Positions 1 through 5,277 of a stretch of 5,687 nt of DNA are shown one piece after another. Source of the DNA: JAXDLH01 sp034666705 (lineage in GTDB: Bacteria > Chloroflexota > UBA6077 > SHYK01). The stretch lies in contig JAXDLH010000116.1 in NCBI GenBank assembly GCA_034666705.1, positions 1 through 5,687 on the forward strand, given 5' to 3'. Below the pieces are notes generated by a model that saw only the letters and a program-made list of their open reading frames with translations, did not search any database and was not told the origin of the DNA. The number at the start of each line of letters is the position of its first letter. Positions within the stretch are counted from its first letter, which is position 1. Both the position numbers and the translations under genes were made by a program.

Positions 1-1
1 G

Positions 2-265
2 AACGCGGGGGCTGCCTGGCAGCACGCCGACGACGCCCAGCGCAATGAACTGGGCCGTGCCTTGTTCGAGGAGATCTCTGTGCGGGATGGGGAACTGGAC
101 GGCTTCCGGGCCCGCATAGAGTTTCAGCCGTACCTGCTGCTCGCCGAGAACAACAACGCCCCCTCACCGACTGATGAGGAGGCGGAGTGTCAACCCGAAG
201 TTCGAAGGGGCGGGCTCGAGGGGATTCGAACCCCCGATCTCCAGCGTGACAGGCTGGCATGTTAG
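2..265 (+). CDS. C-terminal end of a serine recombinase/integrase-like protein (5' truncated by window)
   Basis: The frame is open from base 2 to a TAG at 263-265; the start lies left of the window. The first ~50 residues (AAWQHADDAQRNELGRALFE, then EISVRDG and a Pro-Tyr ending) resemble the tail of large serine recombinases, which commonly end with a Trp-x-x-A...R.EL...LFE.I.V pattern after the coiled-coil region. These enzymes cut and rejoin DNA for site-specific integration or excision; the catalytic serine domain would be upstream and is not visible. The natural family end would be near the PYLLLAE stretch. The last ~17 residues (LEGIRTPDLQRDRLAC) are simply the antisense of the tRNA-Asp gene read as protein, so the tail is probably not conserved. 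The gene points at the 3' end of the tRNA, as integrases of tRNA-targeting elements often do. It could be a live integrase, or a remnant that lost its own stop codon. Recognition rests on about 50 residues only. Confidence 0.62.
   Translation, partial: NAGAAWQHADDAQRNELGRALFEEISVRDGELDGFRARIEFQPYLLLAENNNAPSPTDEEAECQPEVRRGGLEGIRTPDLQRDRLAC
200..231. repeat. Short inverted repeat GTTCGAA/TTCGAAC at the tRNA 3' end
   Basis: GTTCGAA (200-206) and TTCGAAC (225-231) are perfect 7-base inverted copies separated by 18 bases. The right copy is the T-loop of tRNA-Asp; the left copy lies just beyond the tRNA 3' end, inside the recombinase tail. TTCGAA is itself a palindrome, so chance is possible. The position fits an attachment-site or crossover neighbourhood, but that is inference. 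Confidence 0.3.
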
Positions 266-284
266 GCCGCTACACCACGAGCCC
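211..284 (-). tRNA. tRNA-Asp (anticodon GUC)
   Basis: Read on the minus strand, the sequence folds as a full cloverleaf. The acceptor stem GGGCTCG (278-284) pairs perfectly with CGAGCCC (212-218), and the discriminator is G at 211. The D stem is GTGT/ACAT. The anticodon stem CCAGC/GCTGG (253-257 and 241-245) encloses loop CTGTCAC, with anticodon GTC at 248-250. The T stem-loop is GGGGG-TTCGAAT-CCCCT. The anticodon GUC and G73 discriminator are the aspartate identity signals. The CCA end is not encoded: the bases after G73 are CCCC, so a CCA-adding enzyme would be needed. It lies 42 bases downstream of the glycosyltransferase gene on the same strand, and a recombinase frame overlaps its 3' half on the opposite strand. 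Confidence 0.96.
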
Positions 285-296
285 ATTGGACAGGGC

Positions 297-307
297 ATTC
301 TATCATA
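297..307 (-). promoter_or_regulatory. Probable -10 region of the tRNA-Asp promoter
   Basis: On the minus strand this reads TATGATAGAAT, two overlapping -10-like hexamers (TATGAT at 302-307 and TAGAAT at 297-302). The second ends 12 bases before the first tRNA base, so transcription would begin a few bases upstream of the mature 5' end, as is usual for tRNA genes. No good TTGACA-like -35 box is seen at 16-18 bases. The AT-rich patch stands out in a GC-rich gap of only 42 bases between the glycosyltransferase stop and the tRNA. Confidence 0.45.
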
Positions 308-326
308 CGGCCCGGACGGCCCACCA

Positions 327-1091
327 TCAGCGCAGTGCGCGACGCTGGTGTACCGCCTGCGCCACCGCGAGCAGCGCGAACTGAGGCAGCGCCATCTGGC
401 GCCGCAGGCGCCATGGCTCGGTGGCGAGGCGAAACGCCCATTCCAGCTCTAGTCGTCGAACCCATGACGGTGCACGGCGGCTATGGCCGGCGAAGAAGTT
501 GAAGGCTCCGCCGACGCCCATTTGGATTGGGACGCCGAGCGCCAATTGGTTACGCGCGATCCAGCGTTCCTGCTTGGGCGCACCAAATGCGACGAGGAGA
601 ACCTGCACCGGGCCCGCCTCTGCGATACGCTCGCGAGTCCAGCCGTCGTCCACATCCAGGGGTGAGCCGGCCAGCGTCCCGGCGATCTGCAGCCCGGGAA
701 AGCGCGCCTGGAGCTTCGCCGCTGCCGCCGGCGCGACGCTGGGTTCCGCGCCGAGCAGGAACCAGCGCCATCCCTCCGCGACGGAGTGCGCCGCGAGTTG
801 CAGCACGAGGTCCGTACCGCGCACGTGCTGCCGCAGTCGACGCCCCAGCAGTGACCCGGCGACGAGCAGGCCGATGCCATCGGGAATCGCGAGGTCAGAG
901 CTGTTCAGGATCGTGCGAAACTCGGAGTCACGGCGCGCCGTCATCACGATCTCGGGGTTCGGCGTCACGATCCGGTGTGGGCCGCCCTCCTTAATGAAAT
1001 CGCCGAGGCAGTCAAGCGCTTCGAGATAGGTCACGTCGTGGACCTGCGTCCCGAGGATGTCGACCGTCCGGGGGGTACTGGTTGATGGCAT
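327..1091 (-). CDS. WecG/TagA/CpsF family glycosyltransferase (GT26)
   Basis: A 254-residue protein, the usual length for this family. Family members transfer a sugar (ManNAc, ManNAcA or others) from its UDP-activated form to a lipid carrier already bearing GlcNAc-diphosphate, at the inner face of the membrane. Visible family signatures, numbered from the ATG at 1089-1091, are: VDILG near residue 10, VTPNPEIVM at 42-50, SSDLAIPDGIGL at 64-75 (the conserved Asp pair is D66 and D71), RGTDL at 91-95, FLLGA at 111-115, and LLVAFGAPKQERWI at 165-178. Next come GVGGAFNFFAG at 192-202 and an Arg/Trp-rich tail with ELEWAFRL and EPWRLRRQ at 215-232. The tail matches the membrane-binding appendage that completes the active site in TagA. 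The open frame extends upstream to 1181, but the homology begins just after the Met at 1091, so that start is chosen. No clear Shine-Dalgarno is seen. Donor and acceptor sugars cannot be told from sequence. Confidence 0.93.
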   Translation of the reverse strand: MPSTSTPRTVDILGTQVHDVTYLEALDCLGDFIKEGGPHRIVTPNPEIVMTARRDSEFRTILNSSDLAIPDGIGLLVAGSLLGRRLRQHVRGTDLVLQLAAHSVAEGWRWFLLGAEPSVAPAAAAKLQARFPGLQIAGTLAGSPLDVDDGWTRERIAEAGPVQVLLVAFGAPKQERWIARNQLALGVPIQMGVGGAFNFFAGHSRRAPSWVRRLELEWAFRLATEPWRLRRQMALPQFALLAVAQAVHQRRALR

Positions 1092-1098
1092 GAGGCGG

Positions 1099-1104
1099 AT
1101 GATA
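1099..1104 (-). promoter_or_regulatory. Possible -10 box for the glycosyltransferase gene (leaderless start)
   Basis: The minus strand reads TATCAT seven bases before the ATG at 1091. If used, transcription would start at or next to the ATG, giving a leaderless or nearly leaderless message, which agrees with the absence of a Shine-Dalgarno sequence. No convincing -35 box lies 16-18 bases further upstream, so this is tentative. Confidence 0.25.
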
Positions 1105-1155
1105 GCAGCGATCCCTTCTCTATGGCCGCTTGTCCCCCGCGCGACTGCTGGCCAG

Positions 1156-1175
1156 TAGAATCGCGTGGCAGGAGG
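1156..1175 (+). promoter_or_regulatory. Possible -10 box and strong ribosome binding site of the four-gene operon
   Basis: TAGAAT at 1156-1161 is a good -10 match. AGGAGG at 1170-1175 is a full Shine-Dalgarno sequence five bases before the ATG at 1181, and it decides that start over an in-frame ATG at 1130. A TTGTCC at 1130-1135 resembles a -35 box, but its 20-base spacing is too long for a standard promoter. The ribosome binding site is much more certain than the promoter. Confidence 0.5.
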
Positions 1176-1180
1176 TGCCA

Positions 1181-2116
1181 ATGGCGGTGCTCATCACCGG
1201 ACTTGGATATATCGGCTCAGCTCTGGCCGCGCGCTTGCTGGCCGAGGGCGAGGAGGTCGTCGGACTCGAGAGCTTCTTTTCGACGCCACGGGCGGCTATC
1301 CGAGAGCTCCAGCGATCTGGGCTTCGCCTGATCGAGGGATCAATTCGCGACCCGAAAATCGTCGAGTCTGCGTTTGCGGGCCCACGCATCGAGCGGGTTA
1401 TTCACCTCGCGGGCCAAGCAAGCGCCCTGGCGGATGCAGCCCCCCTCGCCTACACGATGGACACGAACTTTGTGGGTCCAACGGTGCTGCTCGACGTGTG
1501 TTTGCTCCGCGGCGTGCGCCACGTGACGTTCGCGAGCTCCATGCGGCTCTACCGCACGCCCCTGCCGCCAGTGCTCGACGAAACGTCGCCCGTGGAGCCG
1601 CCGGACCTTGTGCACCTGTCGCAGCTTGCGGGGGAGATGCTGCTCGTCGCCCACCGCGCGCAGTCCTCCGCGCCTTTCCGCGCCGCGGCCCTGCGCATGG
1701 GTATCGTCTACGGCGTCGGGCCGGTGATGAAGACCGATCTCCGGTTCCTGGCAGCGCCGCAACGCTTCTGTCTCCAGGCGGCACGCAAGGAGCCGCTCAT
1801 GGTGGCCTCGGCCGAGCTCGCATTCGTCCACCTCGACGATGTCGTCGAGGCGCTGTGCCGCTGCGTCGAGCTACCCGGTCCGTATACGGTGGCCAACGTC
1901 GCCAGTGAAGTGCTGAGCATCATCGAGGTGGCCCAGCTCGTGCAGGCTGCGGCAGCCCAGCGCGGCCTGGGGGTCACCGTGCGATACCAGAAATCGGCAG
2001 CGCCGCCGGGAGGACACGTGGTCGGCTCGCGGCTTGCCGAGGTCGGCTTCGCACCGCAGCATCGACTCGCCGCACGCATTGGCGACGTCCTCGATCACTA
2101 CCTGGCTGTCGGCTGA
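1181..2116 (+). CDS. NAD(P)-dependent epimerase/dehydratase-like extended SDR with altered active site
   Basis: A 311-residue extended short-chain dehydrogenase/reductase fold, the size of NDP-sugar epimerases and reductases. The N-terminal nucleotide-binding turn is TGLGYIG (residues 6-12), one residue shorter than the usual TGxxGxxG and closer to GxGxxG. VIHLAG at 73-78, the conserved Asn in TNFVG at 95-99 and FASSMRLY at 117-124 match the core strands, with S120 in the catalytic Ser/Thr position. Where relatives have Tyr-x-x-x-Lys before LAxE, this protein has V144-H-L-S-Q148, so both the catalytic Tyr and Lys are missing. The surrounding L-A-G-E at 149-152 makes the alignment secure. The C-terminal half keeps the RMGIVYGVGP (172-181) and FVHLDDVVEA (215-224) segments typical of sugar-nucleotide SDRs, so the protein is not simply decayed. 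It leads an operon and has a strong ribosome binding site. It may bind a nucleotide sugar without standard redox catalysis, act as a partner of the next SDR, or use other residues. The exact substrate is unknown. Confidence 0.87.
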   Translation: MAVLITGLGYIGSALAARLLAEGEEVVGLESFFSTPRAAIRELQRSGLRLIEGSIRDPKIVESAFAGPRIERVIHLAGQASALADAAPLAYTMDTNFVGPTVLLDVCLLRGVRHVTFASSMRLYRTPLPPVLDETSPVEPPDLVHLSQLAGEMLLVAHRAQSSAPFRAAALRMGIVYGVGPVMKTDLRFLAAPQRFCLQAARKEPLMVASAELAFVHLDDVVEALCRCVELPGPYTVANVASEVLSIIEVAQLVQAAAAQRGLGVTVRYQKSAAPPGGHVVGSRLAEVGFAPQHRLAARIGDVLDHYLAVG

Positions 2117-2156
2117 TGTCCGTGCGCTCTCGCGACAAGAAATCCCGGGGGAACGC

Positions 2157-3074
2157 GTGCGAATCCTGGTGACTGGCGCGACGGGTTTCATCGGGCCGCA
2201 CGTCGTGGCGCACCTCGCCGGGCGTGGGCATGAGGTAGTCTCGAGCTCGCGCGCTGCGGCCGGGCCAATTGGCGCTGCGATCCACTTCCCGCATGACTTC
2301 GCGGGTCGCGCCCAGTTCCCTGAAGTCGGTCCTCTCGACGCGGTGGTGCACCTCGCAGGCAACGGGAACGTTCAGCAGGCGCGGCAGGATCCCGTGCCGA
2401 TGATTCATCTCAACACCCAGGGCACAGTAGTCGCGCTCGAGGTTGCCCGCCGCGCCGGGGCGCAGTTCGTCTTCGCCTCGACGCAACGCGTCTACGCGCT
2501 CTCCAACGAGCGACCCCGCATTCGTGAGGATGCGCCAACCGAGCCGAGTGAGCCCTACGGCGCCTCGAAACTTGCCGCCGAGGCGCTCGTGCAGGGGTAC
2601 GGTCGTGCCTTCGGCGTCTCCGGGTCGATCCTCCGCTGTTTCACCGTCTATGGGCCTGGCCAGGTCGTGTCCTCGGGAATTAGCGGGGTGGTGGCGATCT
2701 TTGGGCAGGCGGCGCTGACCGGCAAGCCCCTCCTGGCCATGGCTCGACAACAGAAAGATTATGTGGAGATCCGCGACGTGGTGCGCGCGATTGAGCTGGC
2801 ACTGACCCGCCCGACCACGCCGCCACATTCGTACAATGTCGGCACCGGCATGCCAGTGTCGCTGCTCGATCTTGCCCATGCGGTGCGGCGCGCTGCCGGC
2901 AGTGATTCTGCTATCGTCGAGGACTACCGCGAGGGGGACCTTGGTCCCCAGGTCGCCGACGTCACCCGCGCGCGTGCCGAGCTCGGCTACGAGCCGCGCA
3001 TCTCTCTCGATGAAGGACTCGGCCATTATGTCGATTGGCTCCGCACCGCTCGCCCGCATCCTCCTGAAGGCTAG
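2157..3074 (+). CDS. NAD-dependent epimerase/dehydratase (extended SDR, nucleotide-sugar type)
   Basis: A 305-residue extended SDR starting at GTG 2157, with a GGGGGA ribosome-binding-like run at 2147-2152. The homology begins at once: VRILVTGATGFIG holds the TGATGFIG dinucleotide-binding turn (residues 6-13). VVHLAG at 63-68, the LNTQGT segment with its conserved Asn, FASTQRVY at 106-113 (T109 in the catalytic Ser/Thr place) and PYGASKLAAE at 133-142 follow, giving an intact Tyr134/Lys138 pair. RCFTVYGPGQ (160-169), DYVEIRDVVRAI (201-212) and YNVGTG (226-231) are sugar-nucleotide epimerase signatures. Proteins of this kind epimerise, dehydrate or reduce UDP-, GDP- or dTDP-sugars in the cytoplasm. 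The open frame extends 41 codons further upstream into the preceding gene, but that part has no family similarity. The gene follows the altered SDR after 40 bases and overlaps the next gene. The specific reaction is not readable; UDP-glucose 4-epimerase-like chemistry is one option. Confidence 0.9.
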   Translation: MRILVTGATGFIGPHVVAHLAGRGHEVVSSSRAAAGPIGAAIHFPHDFAGRAQFPEVGPLDAVVHLAGNGNVQQARQDPVPMIHLNTQGTVVALEVARRAGAQFVFASTQRVYALSNERPRIREDAPTEPSEPYGASKLAAEALVQGYGRAFGVSGSILRCFTVYGPGQVVSSGISGVVAIFGQAALTGKPLLAMARQQKDYVEIRDVVRAIELALTRPTTPPHSYNVGTGMPVSLLDLAHAVRRAAGSDSAIVEDYREGDLGPQVADVTRARAELGYEPRISLDEGLGHYVDWLRTARPHPPEG

Positions 3075-3993
3075 ACCGACACCCGCACAGTTGGCTGACC
3101 GCTTCGCGCCGCCATTGGCGGAGGGGCTGGAGTTGTATCTCGACCGTGCCGATGTGGTCTCGGAGGAGGAATGCGCGGCGGTGATCGCACGGATTCGCAG
3201 CTATGACTTGCCTGCGGATTTCCGATTCGTCGTCGAGGGACCGATCCGCGGCCTGGATGGCGAGTATTTCGACCTGCGCAAGTGCACGGAGGCGACCATG
3301 GAGCTGACGCGTCGTCTCGGCCGTATGGCGGTCGAGTTAGGCGCAGAGGCCGTCGTGATGCACTGCATCCTCCCGCAGTTCACCTTGACTGACGAGGACC
3401 TGGAGGAGCGGCCCGCGACGTTCGAACGCTGCATGGAATTCGTGCAGTTCTACACGGAGACGCTGCTCCCGCTCGGCGTGGTACCTATCCTCGAGAACGT
3501 TCCGCCAGTGCTGCGCATGCGTGAGGGGGCTTACCTCTTTACGCCGCTCGGTATGGCGCCGGAGGACGTGCAATGGTTCGTCGAGCGCGCGCCTGGTCTC
3601 ATGACGACGCTCGACATCTCGCACGCCCAGCTCTACGTCAACGCCCGGGGCATGGCTGAGCGCGGCGAAGGCGAGGAGGGCGTACAGCCGCTCATGCGCT
3701 ACCTCCAGCACTTCCCCTCGATCGACTCAGTGGAGCGGTTCATCGACGTGATGGCGCCAGCGCTCTTCGAGGCGCATGTGTCGAACGCCAGCGGCCTCCT
3801 CGGCGAGGGCGCCCCCTACCCGGACGGCGACATCGATATGGAGCGCGTCATCGCGCGGCTGGCCAGGACCGCGCGCTACCTGATAACCGAGACGCTGGAG
3901 CCTGACAACGATCATGCTGTGCTGATGCGCGAGGCGCAGCGCGGCATGACGGCAGTGCGCGCGCGCGTTGAGGCGGAACTGGCGGCCGGTTGA
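3028..3993 (+). CDS. TIM-barrel sugar isomerase/epimerase-like protein (xylose isomerase / AP endonuclease 2 fold)
   Basis: A protein of about 321 residues with the alternation of a (beta/alpha)8 barrel of the xylose-isomerase-like superfamily. From the ATG at 3028, candidate metal or active-site residues sit at the ends of the expected strands: LELYL at 34-38, H112 in AVVMHC, E156 in VPILENV, D196 and H199 in TTLDISHA, H250 in EAHVSN, and E288 in YLITETLEPD. This Glu-Asp-His-Glu series is what metal-dependent members of the fold use to isomerise or epimerise sugars. The sequence also fits the broad 'sugar phosphate isomerase/epimerase' group without a named subtype. The start at 3028 has AAGGA at 3013-3017, ten bases before it, and overlaps the upstream SDR by 47 bases; ATG 3010 and TTG 3091 are alternatives. 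The open frame reaches further back to 2836, but that stretch is clearly the shadow of the SDR. Its stop overlaps the next start (TTGA). Such a protein is not standard in nucleotide-sugar operons, so its substrate is an open question. Confidence 0.82.
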   Translation: MSIGSAPLARILLKARPTPAQLADRFAPPLAEGLELYLDRADVVSEEECAAVIARIRSYDLPADFRFVVEGPIRGLDGEYFDLRKCTEATMELTRRLGRMAVELGAEAVVMHCILPQFTLTDEDLEERPATFERCMEFVQFYTETLLPLGVVPILENVPPVLRMREGAYLFTPLGMAPEDVQWFVERAPGLMTTLDISHAQLYVNARGMAERGEGEEGVQPLMRYLQHFPSIDSVERFIDVMAPALFEAHVSNASGLLGEGAPYPDGDIDMERVIARLARTARYLITETLEPDNDHAVLMREAQRGMTAVRARVEAELAAG

Positions 3994-5081
3994 GCGAGGG
4001 CAGCGATTCCTTCGATCCACGGCAACTGGTGGCGCACCACGCTGAGGCATTGATCGGTCGACCGATCCGCCAGCTTCCAATGGAAGGCGTGCGCCACATT
4101 GCAGGCGCGACTGTGCTCGTGACTGGGGCGGGAGGCTCGGTGGGACGCGCGCTCGTTGCCCAGCTCGCCACGTTGAATGCCGAGCGGATCGTAGTGCTGG
4201 ATAACCACGAGGCCTCACTGTTCCACCTGCAGCGCGATATCGGAAAGGCGACCCCGATCGAGCCGCGGCTGACCGACCTGCGCAACGTGGCGAAGGTCGA
4301 GCGAATCCTGCGGGAAACGTCGCCCTCGATTGTCTTCCACCTCGCCGCCCGCAAGCACGTCCCGCTTGGCGAACAGGAGCCGGACGAGCCGGTGGCGGTC
4401 AACGTGCTTGCCACGCACGACCTTCTCAACGCGGCTGAGCGCGCCGGCGTGCGGCAATTCGTCTATCCATCGAGCGACAAGGCGGTGAACCCACCCAGCG
4501 TGTATGGCGCTACCAAGCGGCTCGCCGAGATCCTGCTCCTCGCCCACGCGCGCCGCGGCGGCTCCATGGCTGTGCACATCGTGCGGTTTGTCAATGTGCT
4601 GGGCACGAGCGGCAGCGTCGTCGAGACGTTCCTCGAGCAGGCGCGGCGGGGTGGGCCGCTGACGCTTACCGACGCGCGCATGACCCGCTACTGGATGACG
4701 ATGGATGAAGCAGTAGCGCTGTTGCTGCACGCGCTGGCAATGCCGACGGGCTCGCATACGATGCTGGACGTCGGCGAGCCAGTGCCCGTCGAGGCGATGG
4801 CTCGCCGTATCTATGCATTGGCGCGGCGCGACGGCGGCGAGCCAACATTGGAGATCACCGGAACGCGGGCTGGGGAGCGGCTTGCCGAGGAGTTGGTGAG
4901 TGCGCAGGAGCATCCCGAAGCTGAGGAGCAAAGCAGCGTACTTTCGATCACGCGTCCAGAAGGGCGCGCGGAGCTCGGCGATCCTGAGGCAAGCGTCGCG
5001 GAGCTCCGCGCATTGGTTGACGGCGACGATCTCGACCTCCTGCGCAGTCGTGTGATGGAGCTGGCGCGCCGCCTCCAGTAA
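3990..5081 (+). CDS. CapD/FlaA1-like polysaccharide biosynthesis SDR (nucleotide-sugar 4,6-dehydratase/epimerase), soluble short form
   Basis: A 363-residue protein of the polysaccharide-biosynthesis SDR family that includes FlaA1/PseB, CapD and the catalytic half of WbpM/PglF. The binding turn is TVLVTGAGGSVG (41-52), then D71 ends the second strand. HLAARKHVPLGEQEP (117-131), SSDKAVNPPSVYGATKRLAE (161-180), VRFVNVLGTSGSV (198-210) and MTRYWMTMDEAVALLL (231-246) are close matches to the family. D163, K164, Y172 and K176 are all present. Tyr172 is the residue of soluble FlaA1/PseB-type enzymes, whereas the long membrane-bound PglF-type has Met there. There is no membrane-spanning N-terminal half; residues 18-40, with ALIGRP, resemble the linker preceding the domain in long forms. 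The start is TTG 3990, overlapping the previous TGA stop by four bases, which suggests translational coupling; ATG 4080 is an alternative but would cut the conserved linker. Likely role: making a 4-keto-6-deoxy or epimerised UDP-HexNAc, by family inference. Confidence 0.92.
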   Translation: MSEGSDSFDPRQLVAHHAEALIGRPIRQLPMEGVRHIAGATVLVTGAGGSVGRALVAQLATLNAERIVVLDNHEASLFHLQRDIGKATPIEPRLTDLRNVAKVERILRETSPSIVFHLAARKHVPLGEQEPDEPVAVNVLATHDLLNAAERAGVRQFVYPSSDKAVNPPSVYGATKRLAEILLLAHARRGGSMAVHIVRFVNVLGTSGSVVETFLEQARRGGPLTLTDARMTRYWMTMDEAVALLLHALAMPTGSHTMLDVGEPVPVEAMARRIYALARRDGGEPTLEITGTRAGERLAEELVSAQEHPEAEEQSSVLSITRPEGRAELGDPEASVAELRALVDGDDLDLLRSRVMELARRLQ

Positions 5082-5111
5082 GCGCGAACGCCAGATCATT
5101 GCCGCCGGGCC

Positions 5112-5117
5112 TATAAT
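5112..5117 (+). promoter_or_regulatory. Perfect TATAAT -10 box in front of the polyprenyl-phosphate transferase gene
   Basis: TATAAT lies 30 bases after the stop of the dehydratase gene and stands out in GC-rich sequence. No TTGACA-like box is present at 16-18 bases, and no extended TGn motif precedes it. If used, transcription would start near 5124, leaving a leader of about 150 bases before the ATG at 5274. The last gene may therefore be transcribed separately from the four-gene operon. Confidence 0.4.
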
Positions 5118-5133
5118 CGTCGGCCAGCGCACG

Positions 5134-5277
5134 ATGTCCTCTGGAGGCCAGCGGGCCAATGGATTCGTGGCTCCGAGCTTTAATGATTTGGGTCCTTCGC
5201 CACGGCCATCGAAGGGCGCAAGACGACTCGAGCGGCACGCGATCCCGCGCCGTGCTGAGGTAACGAGAGCCGTATGA
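5134..5277 (+). other. Leader region with a doubtful 47-codon open frame coupled to the next gene
   Basis: ATG 5134 opens a frame of 47 codons, rich in Arg, Ser and Pro, whose TGA at 5275-5277 overlaps the next gene's ATG (5274-5276) as ATGA, the classic coupling arrangement. Against a real gene: no Shine-Dalgarno precedes ATG 5134, the third codon positions are less GC-biased than in the neighbouring genes, and there is no recognised motif. The region may simply be an untranslated leader. No other gene is seen in 5082-5273. Confidence 0.15.
5194..5215. repeat. Small inverted repeat (hairpin) in the leader
   Basis: CCTTCG (5194-5199) and CGAAGG (5210-5215) pair perfectly around a 10-base loop, and the flanking T5193/G5216 could add a wobble pair. 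No T-run follows on either strand, so it is not a typical intrinsic terminator. It could be a leader RNA structure or chance. Confidence 0.3.

Noticed and set aside
308..326. GGGCCGT repeated twice (minus strand) as a possible terminator between the glycosyltransferase and the tRNA
   Set aside because: It is a direct repeat with only a weak 4-base-pair hairpin and no following T-run.
421..1029. Long plus-strand open frame (202 codons) opposite the glycosyltransferase gene
   Set aside because: It is the antisense shadow of a clearly conserved WecG/TagA gene; its translation is low-complexity Arg/Ser/Pro-rich, as expected in GC-rich DNA.
327..1181. Longer form of the glycosyltransferase starting at 1181
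   Set aside because: The extra 30 residues show no family similarity, cover the divergent promoter gap, and the family-typical N-terminus starts right after the Met at 1091.
1974..3059. Long minus-strand open frame (361 codons) opposite the second SDR
   Set aside because: It lies antisense to a gene with strong family motifs and shows no recognisable domain of its own; long antisense frames are common in high-GC genomes.
4215..5159. Minus-strand open frame (314 codons) opposite the CapD-like gene
   Set aside because: Shadow of a well-conserved gene, His/Arg-rich with no motif.
5159..5263. A 34-codon frame at ATG 5159 with GGAGG eleven bases upstream
   Set aside because: It is very short, has no known motif, and conflicts with the other leader frame; the GGAGG spacing is too long to be persuasive.
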